From Meconema thalassinum (lineage: Eukaryota; Arthropoda; Insecta; Orthoptera; Tettigoniidae), in assembly GCA_946902985.2 (NCBI GenBank), contig OX336398.1, positions 235,642,120 through 235,706,119 on the forward strand: a stretch of 64,000 nt of DNA, written 5' to 3'. The stretch's first letter is position 1, and every line of letters starts with the position of its first letter. Shown piece after piece: positions 11,014-21,330 of the stretch. The notes below the pieces were generated by a model. That model worked only from the letters and a program-made list of their open reading frames with translations, searched no databases and had not been told where the DNA came from. A program made the position numbers and the translations under genes.

Positions 11014-11488
11014 CAGTGAGTCTCTCTCACGACTCGGCCGGCCGGCGCGCCTAGCTTATCTGCCTCCCGTTGACTCATCACTTCCCGCTCGGCATAGCAT
11101 AGCAATAAGAACAGAACAGCACTTGGCTCACGTTACCCGTGCATGACATGAGATAACAATTAACATTTATAAAGTAAGAATGAATAAACTAAGGTCGTAC
11201 CTTATGACGGGAGATGTTGGAAATGTTCTCCTTCTACATCCACACATTTCTGGCATTGTCTTAGGAAACTCTGATTCACACGCGTAAGTTCGTCTTCCGT
11301 AATTGGGGCTATTTCTCTCCGGATTTGTTCTGCGATTTCATTTACTTTTTCCTCGTTAAGTACACGTGTTTTATCACTTCACTTCTTATCGAGTAGAGAA
11401 CCAGTTCCCCTCAATTTGTTTACGAGCTTCCGCACGGTCTCTCTATGTGGAGGGCGCACATCAAGAAAATGTGTTATGAAACATTTAA

Positions 11489-11681
11489 AAAAAGGAAGCT
11501 TGTAGTTTAACGTGACCGTTAATCTCGAGATCATGAGCCACGGGACCTCCTTTTTACGTGGAATCCGAACCACAGGACATGGCATTTCACTTCGAAAATC
11601 TCACATGCAATGACCGGGAATCGAACCCGGACCGCCTTGGTGAGAGGCATACAGCTAGACCGCTGAGCCACCACGCCCCTC
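11489..11681 (-). mobile_element. SINE family 2 (193 bp), nested insertion
   Basis: Flanked by a 13-bp direct repeat, ATGAAACATTTAA (11476-11488 and 11682-11694). On the minus strand the head has A-box-like GTGGCTCAGCGGTCTAG and a B-box, CCGGGTTCGATTCCCGG; the body contains GTGAAATGCCATGTCCTGTG, and it ends in a T-run. A piece of the same body recurs at 56215-56340 inside the young LTR element. Confidence 0.85.
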
Positions 11682-11728
11682 ATGAAACATTTAACGACTT
11701 CCCTGCAAGACTCTGTTTTCACATAATT

Positions 11729-12063
11729 GAAAATGAAAATCCACAGCCTGCTTCCAGTCTCCGACCGGGTCAGGAATGGAATGAATGAAGCCCCTATCTA
11801 GCGGCGAGGATATGGACTGTGCCGGCTGCCGAGGCCTGACGCACTCCTCTGGGGCAATGATTAAATGAATGACAGATGAAATGAAGTGATAGTGGAGAGT
11901 GTTGCTGGAATGAAATTTTGACAGGGAAAACCGGAGTACCCGGAGAAAAACCTGTCTGCCTCCGTTCTGTCCAGCACAGATCTCACATGGAGTGACCGGG
12001 ATTTGAACCACGGATTCAGCGGTGAGAGGCCGGCGTGCTGCCGCCTAAGCCACAGAGACTCCC
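11729..12063 (-). mobile_element. SINE family 3 (335 bp), nested insertion
   Basis: Flanked by a perfect 16-bp duplication, CTGTTTTCACATAATT (11713-11728 and 12064-12079). The minus-strand head has a B-box in GTGGTTCAAATCCCGG and then GTGAGATCTGTGCTGG; the body contains CCCCAGAGGAGTGCG and GCCGGCACAG, and the tail is A/T-rich. It lies in the same host transposon as the family 2 SINE and in the same orientation. Confidence 0.85.
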
Positions 12064-12302
12064 CTGTTTTCACATAATTATCGTACATAAATACCCTTTC
12101 CTCTACCGTGTACACACGTAGAGGCATTATGAGAATTATACCCAAAAGTATCACTTCACAACTCGAGAATAGTTGGAGTGACAGATGAACAATAAATACA
12201 CATTTTAATCATGGACCAGAACTGTGAAGTGCGCGCTGTGTAAAAGGGAGGCAGATAAGCTTGGTGCGCTGGCCGGCCGAGTCGTGAGAGAGACTCACTG
12301 TA

Positions 12303-13250
12303 TTAAGAACTGAATGTATGTCCCAAATCTGTAGTAATTTAATTTCTGATAATCTTTTCAAATCTTTCACCTTGATTTATTATATTCTTTTCCCCCATCA
12401 AGTCCTTAATATTGTGGGTTTATCCAAGTTTCCCGTATACAGGGTGTAACCGTGATGATGTTACAAAATTTCAGGGCTGATGGAAGAAGGCAAATGGATC
12501 AATGTGAGATAAGGAAACTATCGAGTAACCAGTTATAAGGAAAAAGGCTGCTCATTTAATACTGTTTATCTGCACACATCGGTGGTGTTTACGATTGTTT
12601 AAACGTGTTAACCCTATATCGATGGCTTCCGGCACGTTAATGAACGCCTGCGGGACGAAATTCCGCCACCCAGGCGTCTGTTAAGAACTAGAATTGATGT
12701 CGGACGTTAAACAACTGCAATTATTATTAACTGTTGACTCGATGGTTTCCGGACTGTGGGTCCTTGTCACAAATGTATTCATTTGACTTCCTCCATCATC
12801 CCTGATATACCTTGTATAGAGCGATGATATCGTGGGATTGGACGAGAGATTTCTATGAGATGAGACACTTGTTAACCAGATTCTCGGTGCATGGATTCCA
12901 CTTCAATGTGTGTGCAAACAAAGTCTACCATCACCCGGATTGCAGGTGCGTGTGTTCCCTCTGCGGCAAAGCGTGTGACAGATATCATGTAATGTGGTGT
13001 GGTCAGAGGAGGTTATCTCTGTCACAGTTTTGTACTAGTGATAAGTAATTTAATTTCACAGTCATTCTGTGCAGAACCTAGTTAAAGGGATTGTCCTTCC
13101 TGCACAACTCTGTGCGTGATGACGGTCACATTACTTCGCGCATAGGGCGCACACGCATTCCTCGTTCGGCGAGTGGTGCGTCTTCGTGGATAGCTTGGGG
13201 TGAAATCCGTGCACAGCTAGTCTGGACGTCATGTGTCTTAATTCGTAGTT
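12303..13250. other. Unassigned sequence
   Basis: No convincing gene or complete element. ACAGGGTGT near 12440 resembles ends of several transposon families, but no matching partner was found. A 78-codon Cys-rich ORF at 12812-13048 has no recognisable domain and is probably chance. Confidence 0.3.
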
Positions 13251-13258
13251 GGCATTTT

Positions 13259-14657
13259 TAGCCTACTTTTCACATTTTGCAAATATTAGGAAAAAGTAGA
13301 CTTATGAGATCGATCCGGGAAAATGTGTGTGTGTCTGTCTGTCTGGCTGGTTGGCTGTGTGTGTGTCTCCCCCCCCCCCCCTATCAACTCCTAAACGGCT
13401 GCAGCAATCAAAACCAAATTTAGTATGTGTAAAGATGTGCACCGGAATATCTCACGTCCATATTTGAAAATGATGCCAGTGCTACCAACTGCTGAAAAAA
13501 CACACTAGAAATTTGAGCACCATGTTGGATATCTTGCAAGGTATGCTTGGGAGCTATTCCAAAATTGGCACACATGTAGATAATACTATTTCAGTTTAAT
13601 TTCCAGGAGGCCATACATGACAGTGTTGCCAAAATAATTTTAAGCCTTCTGATAAGTCCATTGTTTAAATGCATATAACTTCTACACTATCAATTGGATT
13701 TCAACCAAATTTTGTATGTAAAATGTGTACATAAACAGATATGACTGAGTGTATTCTTAAGAGCCACCAGGGCTGCCAACTGTTAATAATTGCTCTCTCT
13801 ATTTTTTAAAATCCAAATACCAATATATCGGAAAGTATGCAAGCCGACAGATTTAAACTATGCACACGTATAATCTGACATTTTAGGTTAATTTGGAATA
13901 ACTTATATACTTCAGTTCTACCAACATGATTATAAGCTTAGTGATAGTACCAATTTTTAAATACATGTAACTTCTATACTATCAGTTGGATTTCAACCAA
14001 ATTTCGTATGTGCAATGTGTAACATAACAGATATGACTATAAGTATTGTTAAGAGCAATCAGGGCTACCAACTGTTAATAAATGCTGTCTATATTATTTT
14101 TACCTTATTATCAATATATCAGAAAGTATGCAAGCCAACAGCTCTATACTTTGCACACGTATAGCACCTGACATTCTAGATTAATTTGGAGTAATTAATA
14201 TAAGTCAGTGCTGCCAACATGATTCTATGCCTGCTGATAAGACCAATTTTTAAATACATGTAACTTCTATACTAACAAATGGATTTCATCCGAAATTGGC
14301 ACAACAAGATATCAGAATATTTCAGATTATTTCTGACAAGCACACACATGACATTGTTGCCAACATGCTTTTACGCGTGCTGATAGATCCAGTGTCTAAC
14401 TGCATGTAACGTCCAATGGACTTCAACCAACTTTTGTATTCAGTACCTTAAGAGATGGAACTAAGAATATATTCAGTCACCAGGGCTGCCAACTGTAGTG
14501 CTCTATTAGGCTACATTATACCAGGTATATTTTGAAATAATTAGATATTTCGATATTACCAACTTAATTTCGTCATTATTCTAGATAGATTCATATACTG
14601 TAGAATAATCATTGGCATGAAAAGTAGGCTGTATAGTTCTTCACGGAACTTCTTGTT
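13259..14657 (+). mobile_element. Helitron/HINE-like element, copy 2 (about eight monomers)
   Basis: The left end is TAGCCTACTTTTC then AAAAGTAGACTTATGAG; the right end is TGAAAAGTAGGCT (14618-14630), then a stem-loop (AGTTC / GAACT, 14634-14649) and CTTGTT. A GT/CTGT microsatellite and a C-run (13331-13381) follow the left end. The core is a tandem array: a GCTRCC-type motif before AAC occurs at 13481, 13625, 13772, 13917, 14064, 14210, 14356 and 14485, spacing 144-147 bp except the last (129). Alternate monomers are more alike, giving a 293-bp dimer. No protein is encoded. Confidence 0.6.
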
Positions 14658-15180
14658 CCACTTGTCGGTTGTCGTCGCGTATGTGCTGTAAAGGTCCAGC
14701 CAAATGTCTGTTTTCTTTCTATGATGTTCAAGAAAGAGATAAGTAAAGCTTAATTCAATTGCATATTTTGTGCTCTAATAAATTTATTACATAGAGCAAA
14801 CAGATACGTACAAGAAATGGTAGCTAGATCACAGTAATCTGACCAAGTAGTCAGAGACTCAGTCCTTGATCAAGTTGATATATTTGTGACGTGAGATTTC
14901 CTCATCCATCTTGGACCTCCTGGGGGATTCACCACACCGCGTCGTTCCTTATCACTGTTTGAAATCTTTGGACTTTGAGTGTGTTATCATTATATTGATA
15001 TTTTGAGGATGATTTGTTGGTCTAACGGCCTCTGCCATGTGTAACCGCTGCAATTCTCGCCTGTCTGGGGACGATATTTGTACACGCCCTTCTTCTTCGT
15101 CTATATGCCCTTCCTCTAATACGTCGTTTCCTTCCTATTATCCTTCTTTTTCCTGCTCCTTGCTCTCCTAAATCTCCCTC
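14658..15180. other. Unassigned sequence
   Basis: No ORF or repeat recognised; it becomes pyrimidine-rich after 15080. Confidence 0.3.
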
Positions 15181-15185
15181 GTATG

Positions 15186-16291
15186 TGTGTGTGTGTGTGC
15201 GACCGTGTGCGTGTGTGTCCCTAATAACTTATAAATGACTAGAACGATTTCAAGGAAACTCGGTAAGGTCATAGTACTAAATCGGCCAACCCCGACCGTG
15301 CCCTTCAAATTTTATTACGTCTCATCAATCCAGCATGGCGGCTGTGCGAAATATTTCACTGGCATTCTTTATCTCCGAAACTATTACTGATATCACCCTG
15401 AAATTGTGTACGGTGATAAAGCTCTCTACTAGACGTTCACCTATGAGACTTTCAAAAACCTGTTGACTACAAAACCAACATGGCGGCCAAGCGAAGTTGA
15501 AACTTGTAAATAAACTTTTCTCGCGATTTAACCATCCAAACGAAATGCAACTTGGTACAGTAAATGTTTATACACATTTTAATGCACTGGTATCTAATAT
15601 AGTTCAATGCTTCACATAACCTCAAGATGGCGGCTGAGCGCAATTTTAAAATTAAGTTCTCATTTCTCGAGTATTAATCATGCGATCGAAGTGAACGTTT
15701 GAATAATGAACCTACGAAAAAATCGTCATTTAGTAGTACATAACTCTATGGTCGACATATATAAAAATCCAACACGGCGACTATCAAAAATATTTAGACG
15801 GTTCTCAATATCTATTAATCTATGACAGCAATCAAACTGAAATTGTGTATGCTGATAGAGGCAATGAACATAAGTTCACTTATGGGACTTTCAATAACCT
15901 GGTGAGCACAAATCCAACATGGCGGCGACGCGAAATATAAATATTTAAATGGACGTTTCTCGCGATTTAACCATCCGAGCGCAGTAAACCTTGGTACGGT
16001 AAATGCTTATGCACATTTTAATACACTGGCTTCTAATTTATTTCAATTCCTTTCATAAGCACTAGATGGCAATTGTGCGAAATATTAAAGTATGGTTTTC
16101 ATTACATAACTCTTAGACCTACATATATAAAAAGCCAACATGGCGACCATCCGAAATACATAAACGGTTCTCTATATCTATTTATCTATGATAGCAATCA
16201 AACTGAAATTGTGTGTGTTGATAGGGGCTATGAACATGAGTAGGATATATGAAAATAGACTGTATAGTTCTTCTCGGAACTACTTGTTTCT
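15186..16291 (+). mobile_element. Helitron/HINE-like element, copy 3 (5' end missing)
   Basis: It starts in the GT microsatellite (15187-15220) without the inverted left end, and ends with TGAAAATAGACTGTATAG, stem-loop AGTTC / GAACT and CTTGTTT. The monomer motif ATGGC occurs at 15335, 15480, 15627, 15919 and 16066 (mutated to ACGGC at 15774), spacing 145-147 bp. A trimer (439 bp) links 15459 to 15898. Its sequence closely matches copy 4 (62.8-63.6 kb) in reverse. Confidence 0.6.
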
Positions 16292-16409
16292 CATCTCATT
16301 ATCCTTCTTCGTCCACTTCTTCACCACCATCTTATTCCTCCTATTTTCCTTCTTCTCCTTCATTAAGACGATCTTCTTGTACTTGTCCTCCTAGTCCGTC
16401 TTCTTGCGT

Positions 16410-16790
16410 AATAAGTGACTAGTAGTCTTGGCTGTCACCACGGAGGCCCGGGTTCGATTACCGGCTCTGCCATGAAATGTAATTCTGGCCTGTGGGCTAC
16501 ACTCAGTCTCGTGAGGCAAATTTGAGAAAAGGCAGGCTAGATTCCCACCTCAACCACCCTGGAAGTGGTTTTCCCACTTCTACACCAAGCGAATGCCGGG
16601 ATTGTACCGTACCTAAATTAAGGCCACGGCCACCTCCTTCCCAGTCCTCTAATGAGTTACAAATACAGCCATCACAATAACATAGGTTATCAGACAAATT
16701 CCAAATAAATACATGCACACAACAAAGTTACATGACCACTATGTCGCAAAGCCCTTCAATGAATCAATAAAACTATAACAACAACTTCTC
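16410..16790 (+). mobile_element. SINE family 4, inserted in pyrimidine-rich DNA
   Basis: The B-box lies in CCGGGTTCGATTACCGG (~16447). A core with CCCTGGAAGTGGTTTTCCC and GCGAATGCCGGGATTGTACC follows. The tail (CAGCCATCACAATAACATAG, ATGACCACTATGTCGC) is shared with SINE family 1. It splits a C/T-rich stretch (16292-16409 and 16795-16960). Confidence 0.7.
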
Positions 16791-16964
16791 CTCCATTTTA
16801 TCCCTCTTCTTCTTCATCATCTTCTTCCTGTACTTACTCTTCTATTCCTCCTCCTTCTTACTCCACATCTTCATTTTCTTCCTGTACTTCTATCTATTAT
16901 TTTTCTCCTCATCCATCTTCTCCCTCTTCAACTTCTTTCTCTCCTTCTCGTATATTCCGCTCCT

Positions 16965-17404
16965 TATTCTACAGGCGGTGTTAGAAGACATTGCACGATG
17001 TCTTCAAGGCGTGGCTAGTTTTATTCTTGTCCTGTGAGACTTATGAAGCCAATCGTGATGCCAAGAAATATTGTGGACTTTGCAAAAACCTGCTTTGTGA
17101 AACATTAAAAATGTTCAGGAGAGACAAATAACTAGGCTTATTTTCCGCGTAGGGCTTTAAAATTAGGAAAGTGTTTCTATTAATATTAATATTATACCTA
17201 TATAGTGCCTTTTACAGGGTGTTCTCTGGACTTTATTTACAAGGTATTAGAGTCCAAAATTCAGCAGTTTTCAAAAACTAGCTTTCTACATAAATTGTTA
17301 GTAAACGAATTGTTAGTATTTTAAGTAACACAGGATTGCTCTTGGTTTCCACATGAAACATTTAGATGTTCTTCATATTAGGCGAAGCGCAAAGTTCGCT
17401 TGCG
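16965..17404. other. Unassigned sequence
   Basis: No coding signal. TACAGGGTGTTC near 17213 resembles a transposon end, but no partner was found. Confidence 0.3.
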
Positions 17405-18118
17405 CGCCACTAATGACTGTCGTAATGTCCGCACTAACAGTCGGTGTTTAATAATACCACTGGATACACGATCACTTATCTTGTGCGTCACATAAGGTGA
17501 CTCTTATAATGTCCGCACTAACAGTCGGTGTTTAATAATACCACTGGATACACGATCACTTATCTTGTGCGTCACATAAGGTGACTCTTATAATGTCCGC
17601 ACTAACAGTCGGTGTTTAATAATACCACTGGATACACGATCACTTATCTTGCGCGCCACTTAAGGTGACTCTTATAATGTCCGCACTAACAGTTCGTGTT
17701 TAATAATACCACTGGATACACGATCACTTATCTTGTGCGTCACATAAGGTGACTCTTATAATGTCCGCACTAACAGTCGGTGTTTAATAATACCACTGGA
17801 TACACGATCACTTATCTTGCGCGCCACTTTAGGTGACTCTTATAATGTCCGCACTAACAGTTCGTGTTTAATAATACCACTGGATACACGATCACTTATC
17901 TTGTGCGTCACATAAGGTGACTCTTATAATGTCCGCACTAACAGTCGGTGTTTAATAATACCACTGGATACACGATCACTTATCTTGCGCGCCACTTAAG
18001 GAGACTGTTATAATGTCCGCACTAACAGTTGGTGTTTAATAATACCACTGGATACACTATCACTTATCTTGTGCGCCACTTAAGGTGACTGTTATAATGT
18101 CCGCACTAACAGTTGGTG
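17405..18118. repeat. 84-bp minisatellite, about 8.5 units
   Basis: GTCCGCACTAACAG starts at 17427, 17511, 17595, 17679, 17763, 17847, 17931, 18015 and 18099, exactly 84 bp apart with no length change. Two unit types alternate in the middle: one with CTTGTGCGTCACATAAGG, one with CTTGCGCGCCACTTAAGG followed by CAGTTCGTG, giving A-A-B-A-B-A-B-B. Identity between units is very high, so the array expanded recently. Confidence 0.95.
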
Positions 18119-18376
18119 TTGTACAGGAATGTTCATTAGACTGCAGACTGTGCTATCAGACTGGCGCTGACCGCAGGCGCCTCGTCTACAACAAGGAATG
18201 TGGGGGTGTGCTTCCACCAAGACGTTCATGATGAGTGTGGCTCGGTGCTTAGCAAGAGAGGGAGTCAAGAAACACCTCACTTAGTAAATGCCTGTTACAG
18301 AAGCTTTCTCAACCAATGATATCATTGTACACCTTAGAGTTGTCATGAGTGGGATTGTGAGCCTCGGTGCCACCTA

Positions 18377-19702
18377 TAAGGTGCGTTCAAAAAGTAACAG
18401 GCCGGAGGCATAATTACAGAAACCAGTACCTGTATGTTAGAAATATTGGTCCTGCCTGTTGAGGCACTTGTCCCACTGTGACACGAGGCGGTGAATGGCT
18501 GTCTCATAAAATTCCCTGGGCTGCGATGTGAACCAGTTTCACACGTCCAGCTGGACGTCGACATCCCAGGTGAATCGTTGGCCCCGCAGAGTCCTTTTCA
18601 AGGGGACCAAACATGGCATAATCACAGGGAGAGAGGTCTGGACTGTATGGAGGGTGGCCGAGAACCTCCCATTTCAATTTCTGCAGGATTGCCGCGACTG
18701 TGTTGGCCGTATGAGGTCGTGCATTGTCGTGGAGCAGAATGACTCCACGGGTGTGATTGCCTGGTCGTTTTGTTTTGATCGCTTATCGAAGGGTGGTCAA
18801 GGTTTGCGAGTAATGCTGGGCATTCACTGTTGTCCCGTGTGGCATGAAGTGTATCAGAAGGGGGCCATATTGGTCAAAGAAGAACGTCAGCATTACCTTT
18901 CCTGCACTCGTGTGGATGGCTTGGCCTTTTTTGGGTCGTGGTGACCCTGGATGCTTCCACTGGAGGATTTGTCGTTTGGATTCTGGTTCGAAGTGATGAC
19001 ACCATGACTCATCTCCAGCCACCACTCGTTCCAGGAACCTATTCCCTTCCCTCGCATAGCACTGCAGATGACCAAGACAGTGGGCCATTGGACATGCTTC
19101 CTAGTGTATTTGAAGACTGTGGGGCGCCCATTGGGCACACACTTTCCGCAAGTGCAGTCGTTCCTTCATAATGGTGTGCACACTTCCGACGCTCAATCCG
19201 ACCACGCCGCCTATGGCGTTCACTGTCACTGGGCGGTCCTGGGTAATGAGTGCATCAACCAGATGGACGTTGTCATCGATAATGCAGGTGGGGGGTGCCC
19301 CAGACCGGGCATCATCGTCTAACGACACCCGTCCTTCCCTGAAGCGCTTGTGCCATGCCTTGACCCTTGCAAGGGACATGCAGTGTTCGCAGTACACTTG
19401 TGACATTCGGCGATGAATGTCCGTTCCCCCTACTCCTTCCGCTGTCAGAAACCGAACAACACCTCCTTGCTCTTCGTTTGATGCCTCCTTGTCACTGTTT
19501 GCAATGCGACTGGCAGCGTTGGGCGATTGCCGCTGCTCGCTTTGTATCGTCCCGTGACGTGCATGTGTGTCCTCTAGCGACGGGCTGTGACCTTCCACGC
19601 TCTGGTCGGAACCACACCTCGTTACACACGCCACGATTAGCCGATGTCGTCACCGGTTGGCGCATTCCTGCCTCCAGCTCGTTTCTTTCTGAACGCACCT
19701 TA
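18377..19702 (-). mobile_element. Full-length mariner transposon (1.33 kb)
   Basis: Inverted ends TAAGGTGCGTTCAAAAAG and, from the right, TAAGGTGCGTTCAGAAAG, flanked by TA (18375-18376 and 19703-19704). Length is standard for mariner. It contains one transposase pseudogene on the minus strand. Confidence 0.85.
18440..19634 (-). pseudogene. Mariner transposase pseudogene, few lesions
   Basis: N-terminal helix-turn-helix region near 19480-19280 (VKAWHKRFREGR, then DDDARSGAPP). First catalytic Asp in VVAGDESWCHHF (~19010); second in LLHDNARPHTAN (~18725); third in YSPDLSPCD, 34 residues on: mariner D34D. One frame runs through most of it with two stops (TAG at 19101, TAA at 18783). A one-base shift near 18605 and a TGA near 18533 break the C-terminus. 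So all three catalytic residues survive but no full protein can be made. Confidence 0.85.
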
Positions 19703-19785
19703 TAGTTTTGGGTCGCGAGCGGGAATATTCCCAGAGAGGGGAATTGATTGTGTTGTCGGTAGTTTCTTTAATTACTTTAGTGTTA

Positions 19786-19915
19786 TATTGGCTTTCACGG
19801 CCGTGAATCAAAAATTCAGCAATTCTTCTAGGTTTATGGCATGTATTGTGTGGGGTATCGACCAGGAACACCAACATTGCTGATTTTTAATTCACGGGCT
19901 GTGAAGGCCAATATA
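19786..19915. repeat. Imperfect inverted repeat, ~38-bp arms
   Basis: TATTGGCTTTCACGGCCGTG then AATCAAAAATTCAGCAAT on the left; its complement runs from ATTGCTGATTTTTAATTC through GGCCAATATA on the right (19874-19915), spacer about 50 bp. Function unknown; a related TCACGGGCCGTGAAAG occurs once at 31675. Confidence 0.7.
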
Positions 19916-20031
19916 CTATCTTTTTAGAAGCCTTTATAGGGAGGTTAGAGGCTGCTTGAGGTTTTAGCTCTCACAGTTAAGAGGCGCACGTGCGCTTCAT
20001 AGAAGGGAGGTAGTGCACAGTTCGTTATTCC

Positions 20032-20106
20032 TGTGGGGGTCCGGGCGGGGGGAACACCAAGAGCCCGCTGATGAGCCAGCTTGGTGATCCTAGGTGAAAC
20101 CTCACA
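20032..20106 (+). ncRNA. Candidate hammerhead ribozyme, stem-III-open
   Basis: All conserved core bases are present in order: GUC before the cut site (C at 20041), CUGAUGA at 20068-20074 and GAA at 20096-20098. Stem I is five G-C pairs (20042-20046 with 20063-20067, 16-nt loop). Stem III pairs 20036-20040 with 20099-20103 (one G-U), then after a bulged G three more pairs (20032-20034 with 20104-20106). Stem II is the weak part: three pairs (20075-20077 with 20093-20095, one G-U) and a 15-nt loop. Expected activity is self-cleavage after 20041. It lies between the mariner and a LINE tail; the element it belongs to is not clear. Confidence 0.5.
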
Positions 20107-20189
20107 CAAGACACGGCACAATTGCAGAGTTTTGCTTTAGTGTTGATCTCAGTCACAGTTGGAGAGGTGGTGGGAACCTATTAGTAAGT

Positions 20190-20400
20190 TTTTCATTGAT
20201 CATTCTTTGAATGGGTCCATAAAATTTCAGTAGTTTTCTAATTGTGTCTGAAATATTCCCGGAATGTTGGTATAACTCGTGAGACCTCCACACTTCCTCT
20301 ATGCACTCTGGGCCACAGTCTTTCCTAAGGATTTTCCGTTCTTGTTTTGACGTGACAACGTCATATAAATTGTTGGAATACAGTGATGATCGTGAAAAAG
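20190..20400 (-). pseudogene. LINE reverse-transcriptase C-terminal fragment
   Basis: The minus-strand translation reads RKILRKDCGPECIEEVWRSH, then ELYQ, NISDTIRKLLKFYGPIQRM. It belongs to the same family as the fragments at 22.4-23.2 kb (ELYQKI...). No start and no tail are preserved. Confidence 0.6.
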
Positions 20401-20448
20401 TGTTACAGTGAAAGGTGATGATATCGTTTTATCTCTCTTCTGCTGCAA

Positions 20449-20451
<3 letters not shown>

Positions 20452-20520
<69 letters not shown>
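20452..20520. repeat. (CT)n microsatellite, ~35 units
   Basis: Uninterrupted CT dinucleotides of about 69 bp. Confidence 0.98.
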
Positions 20521-20521
<1 letters not shown>

Positions 20522-20523
<2 letters not shown>

Positions 20524-21330
20524 GTTGCTGCGCTCGAGTTTCGCTACTGTCGTTTTTCGATGTCACGGGATCTTACTGGATGGATTTTGATGCGGTTTTC
20601 ACCATTCTGTAAAAAATATATCTAGGAAGATTTCGGTACAAAATAATTTATTTATGATCAAAGGAAGCCGAGCAGTAACAACATCATCGAAAAAGTCAAA
20701 AGAAAGCGTCCGCGCGCTTTTTAAGCATACACTGGACAAACCGTTAAAAATATCAATATACTATGATTGCAAGAATTGTTCAGCATGAAAAGTTCTACAA
20801 AAAAGTTCCGGAGAGCAGATCTCTATCATCAATACTTCGCCCACTATAAGTGTTTTTACGTTTTCATTTCTTCCAACAATCTCCATTCAAATACTGAGGC
20901 AACAGCTTACGAGCTTGCTAGGGGCGAGTCTATCACCCCAGTTACAGCCTAGCTAGCGGGCGAGCCTATTGCCCCAGATACAGCCAGCAGCAAACTGTCG
21001 AGTCATGTTGAGTTAAAACTTCAGAGAAGAGTGGTTGTGTTTGAAGTTTCCCTGGAAGTACAACTCAGCTTTTCTTCATTTCGTCAGTAAATTTTCCGTT
21101 CCGCATAATACATAATTAATATAAAATATACGAAGCTGAAATTTCGCAAGAGAGACAGTTTAAACAAATCAGTCCGAGAATACGCTGTCACGCTCGAATA
21201 TCGTCGCGCGTCGTAGTTGCACACACCCAGTATTGCTTTCTAAATGTTAAGCTAGTTATCTGCCCCCAAATATAATCAGTGTTTCTGGTGCTTATAACGC
21301 TTCAGGTTGAATTACCGTGAATTTTGCATT
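20522..21330. other. Unassigned sequence
   Basis: No gene recognised. A short tandem pair (GGGGCGAGTCTATCACCCCA and GCGGGCGAGCCTATTGCCCC) lies at 20920-20985. Confidence 0.35.

Larger units (their letters stand above)
11202..12154 (-). pseudogene. DUF4817-type transposase remnant, split by two SINEs
   Basis: Read from right to left: an N-terminal piece (VYTVEERVFMYDNYVKTG, ending near 12080), a short bridge at 11695-11728, then FLDVRPPHRETVRKLVNKL and TGSLLDKK up to a stop near 11380. The frame continues past that stop as LNEEKVNEIAEQIRRE and a C-terminal CVDVEGEHFQHL that ends at 11202. The N-terminal parts match the known DUF4817 helix-turn-helix domain of insect transposases; the end resembles the C-terminus of the same proteins. 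The DDE catalytic domain between them is absent, so no active enzyme is possible. Confidence 0.7.
11014..12300 (-). mobile_element. TA-target DNA transposon with 55-bp TIRs
   Basis: Terminal inverted repeats 11014-11068 and 12246-12300 start CAGTGAGTCTCTCTCACG and match over 55 bp with about three mismatches. TA flanks both sides (11012-11013, 12301-12302). CAGT ends plus a TA target indicate the Tc1/mariner superfamily in a broad sense. The interior carries a DUF4817-type transposase remnant broken by two SINEs. Without the SINEs and their duplications the element is about 0.7 kb, so it was already an internally deleted derivative. Confidence 0.8.

Noticed and set aside
12437..12815. Transposon between TATACAGGGTGT and ACCTTGTATAG
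   Set aside because: The ends match over too few bases and no clear duplication is seen.
17405..18118. CRISPR array
   Set aside because: Units are whole 84-bp repeats without unique spacers, in a eukaryotic genome.
20408..20612. Leu/Ser-repeat protein
   Set aside because: Produced by the (CT)n microsatellite.
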